Shown piece by piece: positions 24,934 to 34,700 of a stretch of DNA of 64,000 nucleotides; within the stretch, counting starts at the first letter, position 1, and the number at the start of each line of letters is the position of its first letter. Source of the DNA: Candidatus Heimdallarchaeota archaeon (lineage in GTDB: Archaea; Asgardarchaeota; Heimdallarchaeia; Hodarchaeales; Hodarchaeaceae); NCBI GenBank assembly GCA_011364965.1, contig RDOB01000006.1, forward strand, positions 1 through 64,000. The letters are read 5' to 3'. Both the position numbers and the translations under genes were made by a program. The notes beneath the pieces were generated by a model. The model searched no databases, had not been told where the DNA came from, and was given only the letters and a program-made list of their open reading frames with translations.

Positions 24934-25949
24934 GGAGTTATTTGCTCCCAAAGAGTAGAATGGAGTCTTTTTCCGACTTAAGCTCCCTTGGAGAGCTTAT
25001 AGAGGAGTTGAGAGAGTCTTCTTATCGTGAATTTATTCAACGAGCTCTTATTTCAGGAGATCAATTACACGCGATAGATGTTACTCTAAATGAATATCTC
25101 GGGTTTATCGCAAAAAAAATTCTTTCTATTACAGGAGAAGAGCCTCATGAGATTTATTCATTGATTTTTCTCAGGTGGGATTATACAAACTTAAAAATCG
25201 CACTTAGAGGTCTTACAACTGAAGTAAGGCTCGATAGGAATCTTATTCCATACGGCCAACTCGGTTTAGATGAATTAGCTAATATTGCTGCCTCAAGCAC
25301 TCTACAAGAGGCTTATAATTGGCTTCAAACATATAGATCCCCTATTTCGCGTGCAATACGTCCTCTTCTCGAATATCCTTTTGATTTATTTCAATTGGAC
25401 ACTGCATTAGACCAATCATATTTTTTATCCGTAATTAGGAAATTAAATAGCTTAAAGGATCAGAAAAATGCCCAAATTGCTCTTGATATGATATATGAAG
25501 AAGTTGAACTAAGGAATGTTTTGAATCTTTTCCAGATTATGTCGAAAATGTATAATAATATACTTTTACCTATCTTTGACATGAAAAAGATCATTTTTCC
25601 TAAAAGAGTAGGTGCATCTATTCAGTTTTTAAATGAATTAATTCAAAATAGAAATATAGGTGGTATTTTAGAGATCTGTAAGCTCTCTTCATATCGTCAT
25701 ATTTTTGAGGTTTATCCATCGATTCCTGCATTAATTGAAGATCAAGATGAAGTCACAATCCAGATTGAGATTCAATTTGTAAAAAATCAAATTCGAAAAG
25801 CCCATAAAGGAGTTTCCGACATGAATTTGGGTATTGCATATATTTGGCAGTTATTCGCTGAAACACGAAATCTTCGGTTAATAGCACATGGTATTTTTGG
25901 CTTCATGCACCCAGATGACATTAGGAGGTATTTGGTGTTTGGTAGATGA
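24882..25949 (+). CDS. atpC: A-type ATP synthase subunit C (rotor-ring adaptor, d)
   Basis: A 355-residue, nearly all-helical protein (YINARIHGLRSYLLPKSRMESFSDLSSLGELIEEL at the N-terminus is typical) that links the central shaft to the K ring. The ATG at 24882 lies inside the subunit E gene with GGAGG 7 nt upstream, so the start is well supported despite the 52-bp overlap. Its stop (25947-25949) overlaps the TTG start of subunit F. Confidence 0.93.
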   Translation: MAGISDLGYINARIHGLRSYLLPKSRMESFSDLSSLGELIEELRESSYREFIQRALISGDQLHAIDVTLNEYLGFIAKKILSITGEEPHEIYSLIFLRWDYTNLKIALRGLTTEVRLDRNLIPYGQLGLDELANIAASSTLQEAYNWLQTYRSPISRAIRPLLEYPFDLFQLDTALDQSYFLSVIRKLNSLKDQKNAQIALDMIYEEVELRNVLNLFQIMSKMYNNILLPIFDMKKIIFPKRVGASIQFLNELIQNRNIGGILEICKLSSYRHIFEVYPSIPALIEDQDEVTIQIEIQFVKNQIRKAHKGVSDMNLGIAYIWQLFAETRNLRLIAHGIFGFMHPDDIRRYLVFGR

Positions 25950-26286
25950 TATCTTAATAGTAACTTATCCTGAACTCTCTCTTGGTTATCGTTTAGCTGG
26001 AGTTGAGACCCTACCTGCAAATGATCCCAAAGTAGCTGCTACTTTAATATATCAAGCAGCTGAAAATCGACAGATAGGACTGATTGGTGCTGATGAAACC
26101 TTTTTTAAAGTTTTGGACCCTACTTTTCTTTTTGAATTACGAAAAAGAGGGAAACCAGTAATATTACCTATACCATCTGTCCATGAACCATCAAGAATAA
26201 GCGAAATCCAAGAGTACGTGAGAGGGATTGTTGAAAGAGCTGCAGGCTTCTATCTTAAAATCGAATTAGAGGAAGAAATTGAATGA
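25939..26286 (+). CDS. atpF: A-type ATP synthase subunit F (central shaft)
   Basis: A 115-residue Rossmann-like subunit (DDILIVTYPELSLGYRLAGV, then VAATLIYQAAENRQIGLIGADE, and the PIPSV segment) that sits on the shaft with subunit D. The open frame extends upstream, but the start is TTG at 25939: TAGGAGGT ends 9 nt before it, and the protein then begins in the family's usual place. This start overlaps the subunit C stop, a sign of translational coupling. The 3' end overlaps subunit A by 4 bp. Confidence 0.92.
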   Translation: MVDDILIVTYPELSLGYRLAGVETLPANDPKVAATLIYQAAENRQIGLIGADETFFKVLDPTFLFELRKRGKPVILPIPSVHEPSRISEIQEYVRGIVERAAGFYLKIELEEEIE

Positions 26287-28037
26287 ATAAATCATCTCAA
26301 GGCAAAATAACACGCATTTCGGGACCTGTTATTTACGCGACTGGGTTAATCGGACCTCAAAAAAATCACGTTGTCAACGTCGGGTATGAAGAATTATTAG
26401 GAGAAATTGTTCAGATTCGTGGAGAAATTGCAATTATCCAAGTTTATGAAGATACTAGCGGAATAGGTATTAACGAACCCGTTATTGATCTGAAAAGACC
26501 GTTAACGATTCAATTGGGGCCGGGATTGATTAGTACTGTTTTTGACGGAATTCAGAGGCCCCTTGATCTTCTAAATACTGATTTTATCCCCCGTGGTGCA
26601 AAATTAGAGCCATTGTCATCAACAAAGAAATGGGATTTTGTCCCAAATCCTAAAACCAAAGTTGGTACCGAATTAAAAGGAGGAGAAGTTCTTGGAACAG
26701 TTCAAGAGACAACTTTAATTTCACACAAGATTTTAGTACCTCCAAATGTAAATGGAACTTTAAAAGAAGTTACTCAAGGGGGTAAATACTCAATAAGAGA
26801 ACCAATCGCATTATTGGACGATGGAACCGAATTATATCTCTCACACGAATGGCCAGTTCGTCAACCCAGACCATTTTCAAAACGTTTACCTCTTACTACT
26901 CCATTTCTCACAGGACAACGAATTCTAGATTATTTGTTCCCTTTAGCTGGAGGAGGTGCAGCAATGATTCCTGGAGGATTTGGAACTGGCAAAACTGTTC
27001 TCGAAAGGACTTTAGCTAAATTTAGTAGCACTGATATTATGGTATTAACTTTATGTGGAGAAAGAGGCAATGAAATTGCAGATGCGTTATCAAGTTTTAT
27101 GGAATTGGAGGATCCTCGAACGAAGCGCCCCATGATAGAAAGAACTTGTATTATTGCTAATACAAGTAATATGCCTGTTGCTGCAAGAGAGGCATCAATA
27201 TATGCTGGTGTAACCATGGCTGAATATTATCGTGACATGGGTTATCGCTGTTCTGTTTTAGCAGATTCTACAAGTAGATGGGCTGAGGCTTTAAGGGAAA
27301 TATCTGGACGTTTGGGTGAGATTCCAGGAGAAGAAGGCTTTCCTAGTTATTTGCCCAAACTAATTGGCCAATTCTATGAGCGCGCTGGACTTACAGAAAC
27401 TTTATCTGGTGATAAAGGGAGTGTAACGATTATAGGTGCTGTTTCTCCCATGGGAGGTGATTTTTCTGAACCAGTTACGCAATATAGTTTGCGTTTTACA
27501 TCAACACTCTGGGGTTTGGAAACTGAGCTTGCACGAGCTCGTCATTATCCTGCAATTAGTTGGAAAATATCCTATTCAGGAAGTATTAGGGAAATTACTA
27601 ATTATATGGAAGAGCAATACTCCAATTGGATAGAAACGCGTGGTAAAATTCAAAAAATTCTACAAGAGGAGGAAGAACTAGAAAGAATAGTTAGATTGAT
27701 TGGTAAAGATACTCTCTCTGAAACACAAAATGGATTATTATTAACTGCAGATATAATCAAAGAAGGATTTCTCCAGCAATCTGCGATTTCAGAAACAGAT
27801 GCATACTGTCCATTTGAAAAAACAGACTTAATGGCCAGAACAATAATTCGTGCTCACGAAGCAATTCAAGGCCATTTGCACAATAAATCCATAACAGTGG
27901 AACAGCTTTATGACAAAACGCCATTAATTGAAGAGCTAAAACGTTTGAAAGAGTTTTCAGTTTTTGAAATAAATGATTATTATATTAATCTCGAAACTCA
28001 CATTGACGAAGAAATCGCACGGGGGATTGCATTATGA
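26283..28037 (+). CDS. atpA: A-type ATP synthase catalytic subunit A
   Basis: A 584-residue catalytic subunit. The P-loop is GGFGTGKTV from Gly231 (Lys237, Thr238), where most homologues have GPFGSGKT. The catalytic glutamate lies in CGERGNE, and the subunit A-specific insertion between the beta barrel and the nucleotide domain (residues about 110-200, including the EVLGTVQET region) is present, which distinguishes it from F-type beta. [27 protein letters not shown] is typical. ATP is made or hydrolysed here at the interface with subunit B. The length is normal. Confidence 0.98.
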   Translation: MNKSSQGKITRISGPVIYATGLIGPQKNHVVNVGYEELLGEIVQIRGEIAIIQVYEDTSGIGINEPVIDLKRPLTIQLGPGLISTVFDGIQRPLDLLNTDFIPRGAKLEPLSSTKKWDFVPNPKTKVGTELKGGEVLGTVQETTLISHKILVPPNVNGTLKEVTQGGKYSIREPIALLDDGTELYLSHEWPVRQPRPFSKRLPLTTPFLTGQRILDYLFPLAGGGAAMIPGGFGTGKTVLERTLAKFSSTDIMVLTLCGERGNEIADALSSFMELEDPRTKRPMIERTCIIANTSNMPVAAREASIYAGVTMAEYYRDMGYRCSVLADSTSRWAEALREISGRLGEIPGEEGFPSYLPKLIGQFYERAGLTETLSGDKGSVTIIGAVSPMGGDFSEPVTQYSLRFTSTLWGLETELARARHYPAISWKISYSGSIREITNYMEEQYSNWIETRGKIQKILQEEEELERIVRLIGKDTLSETQNGLLLTADIIKEGFLQQSAISETDAYCPFEKTDLMARTIIRAHEAIQGHLHNKSITVEQLYDKTPLIEELKRLKEFSVFEINDYYINLETHIDEEIARGIAL

Positions 28038-29434
28038 AAGATTTGAAGACTTTTCGATATCGAACGACTTATGGGATTCAAGGTACTCTTTTATTCTTAA
28101 AAGAAATTCAAAGTGTAGCTTTTGAGGAAATTGTTGATATTATTATGCCTACAGGAGAAATTAGAAGGGGTCAAGTACTTCAAGCTGATAAAAATGCTAC
28201 AATTATACAAGTTTTTGAAGGAACTCAATCCTTAGATGTCGTGAATTCCGAAATTATATTTTCTCGCGATGTATTCAGGGTGGGGGTATCTGAAACCATG
28301 GTGGGAAGGATTTTTAATGGACTTGGAGAACCAATTGATGAATTGGGTACAATTATACCACTAAAAAGATTACCAATCTCTGGATCCCCAATGAATCCTA
28401 TCCGTCGAGAGAAACCAGAAAATTTTATAGAGACAGGCATCTCTACTATTGATGGACTCAATACACTGGTAGAAGGCCAAAAATTACCGATTTTCACTGG
28501 ATCTGGTTTAGAAACTAGCGAAGTAGCCTCGCAAATTGCTGTGAATTCTCGATTACTAGGAAAAAATAGAACATTAGATATTATCTTTGTCGCAATGGGA
28601 ATCACTGAAAGAATAGGACGTTTTTTCCGTGAAACCTTCGAGAAAGCCTCTTCTTCAAGTATCACTTTTTTTTCAAATTACACACAGGACAGTATTGTTG
28701 AAAGGTTAATCACTCCTCGCGTGGCTCTAACTTTTGCAGAATTTCTAGCCTTTGAAAAAGGAAGAGATGTCTTAGTAATACTTCAGGACATGTTGAATTA
28801 TGCTGAAGCATTACGTGAAATATCTTCTGCTCGTGAAGAGTTTCCTGGTAGACGTGGGTATCCTGGGTATTTGTATACAGATTTGGCAACAATTTATGAA
28901 CGAGCTGGTAAAGTAAAAGATCAGAAAGGAAGCGTAACAATGATACCAATCGTTACAATGCCTAATGACGATATCACACACCCAGTTCCTGATCTAACAG
29001 GATATATTACTGAAGGACAGATTATTATGTCACGTGATCTTGCAAATAAACAAGTATACCCCCCTATAAATCCTCTTCCTTCACTTTCACGTTTAATGAA
29101 CGAAGGAATTGGTAAAGGAAAAACCAGAGAAGATCATTCCCAACTAGCAAATCAATTATTTGCCGCATATGCAAAAGGCATGAATTTAAGGCAATTAGCA
29201 TCGATTGCAGGAAAAGAGGCACTTACTTCACGAGATCAACTGTATTTAAACTTCGCTGACAAATTTGAATTGCATTTTATATCCCAAAATGAGAGACGTA
29301 CAATTGAGGAAACTCTCTCTATTGGTTGGCAAATATTAACAGCAATACCCAAAACTGATCTAAATAGGATCTCTCGTACATTTATTGACAAATATTATCC
29401 TGAAGGTGAAGTATTATTTCCCAAACTAAGTTAA
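28034..29434 (+). CDS. atpB: A-type ATP synthase regulatory subunit B
   Basis: A 466-residue non-catalytic subunit. The degenerate P-loop region is [18 protein letters not shown], lacking the GKT of subunit A, as in all A/V-type B subunits. Other marks are [53 protein letters not shown] and [21 protein letters not shown]. It alternates with subunit A in the hexamer. It overlaps subunit A by 4 bp (ATGA), and its stop lies within the predicted start of subunit D. Confidence 0.98.
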   Translation: MKDLKTFRYRTTYGIQGTLLFLKEIQSVAFEEIVDIIMPTGEIRRGQVLQADKNATIIQVFEGTQSLDVVNSEIIFSRDVFRVGVSETMVGRIFNGLGEPIDELGTIIPLKRLPISGSPMNPIRREKPENFIETGISTIDGLNTLVEGQKLPIFTGSGLETSEVASQIAVNSRLLGKNRTLDIIFVAMGITERIGRFFRETFEKASSSSITFFSNYTQDSIVERLITPRVALTFAEFLAFEKGRDVLVILQDMLNYAEALREISSAREEFPGRRGYPGYLYTDLATIYERAGKVKDQKGSVTMIPIVTMPNDDITHPVPDLTGYITEGQIIMSRDLANKQVYPPINPLPSLSRLMNEGIGKGKTREDHSQLANQLFAAYAKGMNLRQLASIAGKEALTSRDQLYLNFADKFELHFISQNERRTIEETLSIGWQILTAIPKTDLNRISRTFIDKYYPEGEVLFPKLS

Positions 29435-30042
29435 CAAGAGTTGAACTGCACGATAAGCGTGAGCAATTAGAATTAGCAGGTATTGGAAGAGATCTTTTGG
29501 AGGATAGATTAGGAGCCCTGATTTCCTCCTTTATGAAATATGCTAAAAGGGTTCTACGGGCAAGGCAGGATCTTTCACTATTGAGTCGTCAATCAGCAAA
29601 ATCAATGGCAGTATCCTCTTCTATTTATCGCGATAAGCTTATACTGTCAGCATATTCTACTCCAATTACTAATGGGGTAATAATTCGAAGAGAAAATATT
29701 ATGGGGACAACAATTTCCTCCTTAGAGCTAGTCTCGAAAAATTCAGCCTCTCCAGAAGACAAACAGTTGCCATTAACTGTGGAATCTGATCAGGTAGCTC
29801 AAACCGCTGAATTATTCAAGCGACAGATGTCGGTTTTGGTTGATCTGGCTCGAATGGAAAAGATCCTTGATGAGCTGGGTCGAGAGATGCAACGAGTAAG
29901 GCATAGATATAATGCTTTGGATAACCTTCTCATCCCAGAATTAAAAAAAGAAATTCAAAAAATAATGTTAAGTTTGGAAGAAAAAGAGCGGGAGGAAAGT
30001 TTTAAGATGCGTATATTCATGAATAAACGTAGTAATCAGTGA
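29416..30042 (+). CDS. atpD: A-type ATP synthase subunit D (central shaft), probable ATT start
   Basis: A long coiled-coil shaft protein. Calling from the TTG at 29497 gives 181 residues but drops the conserved N-terminal helix. The frame continues upstream as [20 protein letters not shown], which matches the family's 'PTR.eL..lk.rl.lA..G' start, and the in-frame stop is at 29407. No ATG, GTG or TTG occurs in that interval; ATT at 29413 or 29416 follows AAGGTGA at a suitable distance, giving 208-209 residues, the normal length. The start overlaps the end of subunit B by about 20 bp. A rare ATT start or a sequence error must be considered. It is the last gene of the operon. Confidence 0.85.
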   Translation: MSQTKLTRVELHDKREQLELAGIGRDLLEDRLGALISSFMKYAKRVLRARQDLSLLSRQSAKSMAVSSSIYRDKLILSAYSTPITNGVIIRRENIMGTTISSLELVSKNSASPEDKQLPLTVESDQVAQTAELFKRQMSVLVDLARMEKILDELGREMQRVRHRYNALDNLLIPELKKEIQKIMLSLEEKEREESFKMRIFMNKRSNQ

Positions 30043-30197
30043 AACAGGAAAAATAACGGATTCAAAATAAATAATTAATATAAATAACAGAAAATCTAAT
30101 AAAATTAAATGGTAAAATAATAATTAAAAAATAGTGATTTAGTATATCTAATTATGAATATTAATTTTAATGAAATCAGGAAAAAACAGGATTTAAT

Positions 30198-30650
30198 TTG
30201 TATGAGTCGGTAATTGTGTCAGAGAATGGATCAATAGATCAAAAAAAGAAGGATAAAGGTCTTAAAAAGCATATATCAAAGGATAATGATGAGAGAAAAC
30301 TCCCAGAATCCGCTTTTGATTACTCCTATCCATTTCAACGACCCGTTGGCATTAGACCCAAAAAAGAGGAATATGTAGAAGAAGAAAAGAAAGATGAAAA
30401 TTTTGATTATCCGTTCTATAAAGGAAAATTGAAAAAACCTAAGAACCATGATGATGAGAAGGAGATAGAGAGGAATATTTTTCATGATAAAAGTCCTGCT
30501 AGTCCAGTAAAGGAGAGAGAACAAGGTGAATATACTTATCCATTCACCAAATTCAAACCGAAGCGAGTAGATAAATCGCACGACACATTCAAGTTGTATG
30601 ACTATCCTTTTAGAACAAATTTTAGACGCGGTAAACAAAGACGTTATTAA
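30198..30650 (+). CDS. Disordered charged protein with four YPF motifs
   Basis: A 150-residue hydrophilic, probably disordered protein, rich in Lys, Glu and Asp. Four copies of a short aromatic motif are spaced along it: DYSYPFQRP, NFDYPFYKGK, EYTYPFTKFK and LYDYPFRTNF, that is (D/T/S)-Y-P-F followed within a few residues by a basic residue. The segments between are low-complexity. Such evenly repeated short motifs in disorder usually bind a partner domain many times over. The start is TTG at 30198, with AGGA 7 nt upstream. It follows the ATP synthase operon by 155 bp of AT-rich DNA and precedes a P-loop kinase by 45 bp. No family is recognised. Confidence 0.65.
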   Translation: MYESVIVSENGSIDQKKKDKGLKKHISKDNDERKLPESAFDYSYPFQRPVGIRPKKEEYVEEEKKDENFDYPFYKGKLKKPKNHDDEKEIERNIFHDKSPASPVKEREQGEYTYPFTKFKPKRVDKSHDTFKLYDYPFRTNFRRGKQRRY

Positions 30651-30695
30651 ATTCATATAAATTTCATTCATCTAATTGGCGATAGGGAATATTTA

Positions 30696-31244
30696 ATGCG
30701 TTTATTAATCGGAATAACAGGCTTAATGGGTAGTGGGAAATCAACTGTGGCCAAAATACTTGAGATAGATTATGAATTCACAAGATTACGAATTTCTGGA
30801 AAAATGAGGGAGATTGCAGAAGAACTGAGTCTTGAACCAACTAGGGACTTCTTGCAAGGAATAGGAGCGTTTATGCGTCAATTTGATGAAGATGTTTGGG
30901 TACGTTATGTTGCCAAATTGGCCATGAAGTCGAATAAATCAGTAGTTATAGATGATATTCGAAAGATCAATGAAATTGATTACTTAAAACCTCTGGGTTT
31001 TAAATTTATTCGAATAAATTCACCTTCAAAAGATAGAAAAGAAAGAATTGAAAATAGAACTTCCCAAAGAATATCTGAAAGCGACTGGGAGCGCTGGGGG
31101 AGACATTCGACCGAAATAGAAGTCTTAAATTTACCAGTTGATTACGAAATCGAGAATAAAAGTGACATGGCCGAATTGAAAACAAAAATGAGAGATTTGG
31201 TTACACTTGAGTTGAAAAATACTATTTCTAATCCTGATCTTTGA
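30696..31244 (+). CDS. P-loop nucleotide kinase (UPF0200/AAA_18-like)
   Basis: A 182-residue kinase of the adenylate kinase/dephospho-CoA kinase fold. The P-loop GLMGSGKST is at residues 9-17; the Walker B-like strand is SVVIDDIRKINEI; the lid region holds NRTSQRISESDWERWGRHSTE. That layout, with a 'IDDIR' strand, resembles the archaeal UPF0200 group and phage dNMP kinases more than CoaE. It would phosphorylate a nucleotide or related small molecule in the cytosol; the substrate is not deducible. It overlaps the convergent gene by 17 bp. Confidence 0.75.
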   Translation: MRLLIGITGLMGSGKSTVAKILEIDYEFTRLRISGKMREIAEELSLEPTRDFLQGIGAFMRQFDEDVWVRYVAKLAMKSNKSVVIDDIRKINEIDYLKPLGFKFIRINSPSKDRKERIENRTSQRISESDWERWGRHSTEIEVLNLPVDYEIENKSDMAELKTKMRDLVTLELKNTISNPDL

Positions 31245-31647
31245 GCAAATCCATTGAACCCTTCATTTTCCCTTCAAGATCCTTTTTCTTTCGTGAAGCT
31301 AGTGCTCCCTTAAGTTCATCCACACTGAACTGATCTGATTGCGAGGGGGTAAAATCGTCCATGGTTCCTCCTGTTAGAACTGTAGCTTGGCCACCTGGGG
31401 GAATACCAGTATTAGATTTACGCATTTGGCGCATATAGACAGCTAATGAGTCAATAAATTGTCTAGCAACTTTAAGAAGTAGTTCATCGATAGAACCTGG
31501 ATTTGATGTTCCATATTCAACTCCTCGTCTCACCTCAGCAATCTGTGCGTTCAAGGAGTCAGGGTTCATCTGAAATGACCGATTAGCAAGTAGATCAATA
31601 AGTTTCTTTAGTTCTTGACCCATCCATAGACTATAATCTTCTGCCAT
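31228..31647 (-). CDS. Small soluble protein downstream of the TPR protein
   Basis: A 139-residue protein with an all-helical N-terminal half (residues 1-80, LWMGQELKKLIDLLANRSF and LLLKVARQFIDSLAVYMRQM) and a flexible Gly/Ser/Thr/Lys-rich C-terminal half ending in KGSMDLLKDQD. It lies 91 bp after the 1296-aa TPR protein on the same strand and may form part of that operon; a helical adaptor for the TPR protein is possible. The family is not recognised. The ATG at 31647 opens a frame with normal composition. Confidence 0.6.
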   Translation of the reverse strand: MAEDYSLWMGQELKKLIDLLANRSFQMNPDSLNAQIAEVRRGVEYGTSNPGSIDELLLKVARQFIDSLAVYMRQMRKSNTGIPPGGQATVLTGGTMDDFTPSQSDQFSVDELKGALASRKKKDLEGKMKGSMDLLKDQD

Positions 31648-31738
31648 TTGAAATCTACCTGATAGCGTTTCATTGTTTTAATATGAATTGAATCTTTCCG
31701 AACTAATTTTTATTTATTACTATTTTCGCTTGAATACC

Positions 31739-34700
31739 TTATTTTTTTTTATCCATAAAATCCAGCATTTCATCAATTTGATCATCTATAAGATTCTCTT
31801 CAGCGGGTGTGATCTGATCTTTCATCCCTAGAAATCGTTCATTTATAATTTGGTATTTACTAGTCACTAGATCCATCCATTTTTTCTTTTTTCGTTTTGC
31901 AAGGAGCTCAAGATGATGATCCAGTAATCTGAGATACTTTCTAGCTATTCCCTCTGGATCCGAAGTTGCTTTCAGCTTGTCAATAACCTCATCTAGACGT
32001 CTTAGGGCATTCAAATAATTTTCTGCTTCTAAATCGTCTTGTGTTAAACCATAAAGCAAATTTAGTGATGGAGATGGGTTGGAAGACATTTCTGATATTT
32101 GAAAAGCGAATTCTATTGCTTGATCATAGATCTCTTTTTGATTTTTGTAATGTGTACTTATTTTTAAGAGTAACGCGGATATAAAATCGACACTTTGATC
32201 ATCTAGATCTTTCGATAAATTACGAATAATAGATAATCCCTGCAATACCTCAGTTCGCTGTAGATCGTACTGCTCCATTAATGAAGAAACTAAATTTACT
32301 AATTTTAATCCATTTTCCAATTTTAGGGATTTGAGATTCGTAATATTCTCAATTAAAACTGTAAATAACAAATTAAACTCTTTTATGAGGCTTAATTCTT
32401 GTGTTAATCGAATTGTGAAAAATACAAAGACTTCTTCTGCTTCTGGTATTTCAGATAGTGAAACAAAGAATAGTGATACTTGATCTTGGAATAGTTCTCG
32501 CTGTTTCAACTTTATTGAGTCAATTAAAAGGGTAACATAAAAATCTAAAGATTGTTTCAGTGCGCTAATATCATCAATAAGTAAGTTAATATACATTCTA
32601 AGAATAAATTTGCTTTTCGCTGGATTTTTTCTTACAAAAATGGGAACCAAGTCTCGTAATAAGGCAAGAGTTTCGCTAAACTTATTATTATCAATACCTA
32701 GTGTGGCCATATCTAGTACTTGTGATAATGCTCCCTCAATATTTCCGCGACCAATTAATGCGTCGATTTTCTTTCGTTCTACATCTAAAATCTTTTCAGT
32801 AAGGTTCAGGTGCTGATAAATCCGTCCTAGGAATTCTAAAAAATTCTTTGCTTCATCATATGATTTTGCTTCATTTTTACTGAAAAGAGATTCAATTACT
32901 TCTTCTGCGAAAGTAATAATAGGTTGAGACATTTGAGAGACGTTTTCATTATATACGAGTGTTACAGGAGCCCATGATCTTTCTAAATAAATCATGGTAT
33001 ACGCAAGATTCTCAACACTCCATAGCTTTCGGGCTTCTGATAGAGCAATAAGGGAGGATTCTCTATACATCTCCAATCCTGTATAGATGCTCAGAGCTCT
33101 GTCTATTAAAGTAAAATAGGTATCATAGTCCTTTTCCGTAAATCTATTTTTCGCAACAGTAAGACATGTGTCTGCTATGGCCAAAGAATTTGTAGAAGCT
33201 GAACTTTCAGCTTTAGCGAGTTTCTCCATGCCTTCATCAATACGTCCAACCTTCAATAATGCTGTACCATAATCTTGATAGAATTGGATCATATCCCCTT
33301 CGGATCCTGTTTTTGAAATCAATTCTTTTGCCTCTGAGAACTGTATAGATGCTTTTTTATCGTCTTTTCCAATTAAACTCACTGCTCTTGTAATTTTGAG
33401 CTTTGCAGCATCCTTGGGTTGTCCTAAATCTACTAGACATTTGCTTAGGAAGTTTGTAAAACTATCTGCTATTTTTTGATCATCAAGATTTTCATAAACT
33501 GCATTCTTACTTGTTACGTAATCCAATAAAATTCCGATTTTTTCCAATAAGTTTTCTTGCATGAAAATCTCGAAAGCTTGTTTTAAATAACTTATACCCT
33601 TTTTGATATACCCTGCTTCAATTAAACGATTAGAAAGATCAAAAGCTGCGTCTCCTTGAGCTTCTTTCACTCCTAGATAATCATAGAGTTTCAAAATATT
33701 ATTAAAAAGGTCATTAATTAGATCTTCTTTAATATTTTTAGCCAGAGCTTCACTTATTTGATCTTCTAATCTTTTTATTACCTGAAGAACCTGTTCTTGA
33801 GGCGCTTCCCCCTCTATGAGCAATTTTGTTTGTTTTCCCCTGAAAAGAACTGCTTCTTCAAATTTACCATGGGAATGCAAAGCACTAGCAAATTCCTCAA
33901 TTCGTGCCATCCCACGTGTGGTATTCTTTGTTTGAACTAAAAAATCAAAATCCTTCTGATGAAAAGCAATAGCCTGATTATAATTCCCTTCTTCAAGGGC
34001 TTTCAATGCATATGTCGCATATAATGAATCATATCGATCGCTATCTTGTAATTGTAAATATATATTTCCTAATAGAGTCAGAAATTCCATTCTTATGGTT
34101 TCAGGAACCATTATTTCAAGTTTTGTGAATTGTGCGAGTAGAGCTTCTCCGTAAGCTTTTTTAATTTCTATATCAGCGCTTTGAATTAGATTTGCTCCTT
34201 CTTGAAGGCAGTTTAACTGTTCTTCATAATTGCCCCAAGTTGCATAATGCGCAGCAATTTTTAAGTTCAGCCAAGCAGCAGCTTGATATTCATCAACTTG
34301 GGAATATCTGTCTACCAAAAAGGTCTTAAGTTGTTCTAACGCCTTCCTCTCCCTTTTCTCTGCTAATTTTTCAATTTTTTGTTCTAAATATTCCCCTATT
34401 TGACTTATCGCGCTCATTCGCCTATTATTTATTAAAATTTCAAGTGATTTTTGAGTAAAGGGAAAATCATCTGCTATCACTTTTGTTTCTCGGAGATTAA
34501 TCCCAAATTTCCAAATAAATAAGGCAACTTCTTCAATTTCAGCTCCCCGATCTAATTTTCGTTCGATTTCTTCAATTTTATTGAAGAATTTCATCATCAA
34601 TAAAGAATCAATATTATCTACAGAAATCTTACTAGGTGAGGATAATACTTTCGCTGATTCTTTTTTACCTTCATTAAAAAGGTACTCAATAATCGCCCGT

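Noticed and set aside
28225..28665. 146-codon minus-strand ORF inside the subunit B gene
   Set aside because: Subunit B is certain there, and the antisense frame is long only because of its codon use.
30276..30671. 131-codon minus-strand ORF opposite the YPF protein
   Set aside because: It is very hydrophobic because the sense strand is Lys/Glu-rich; the sense ORF has a ribosome-binding site and meaningful repeats.
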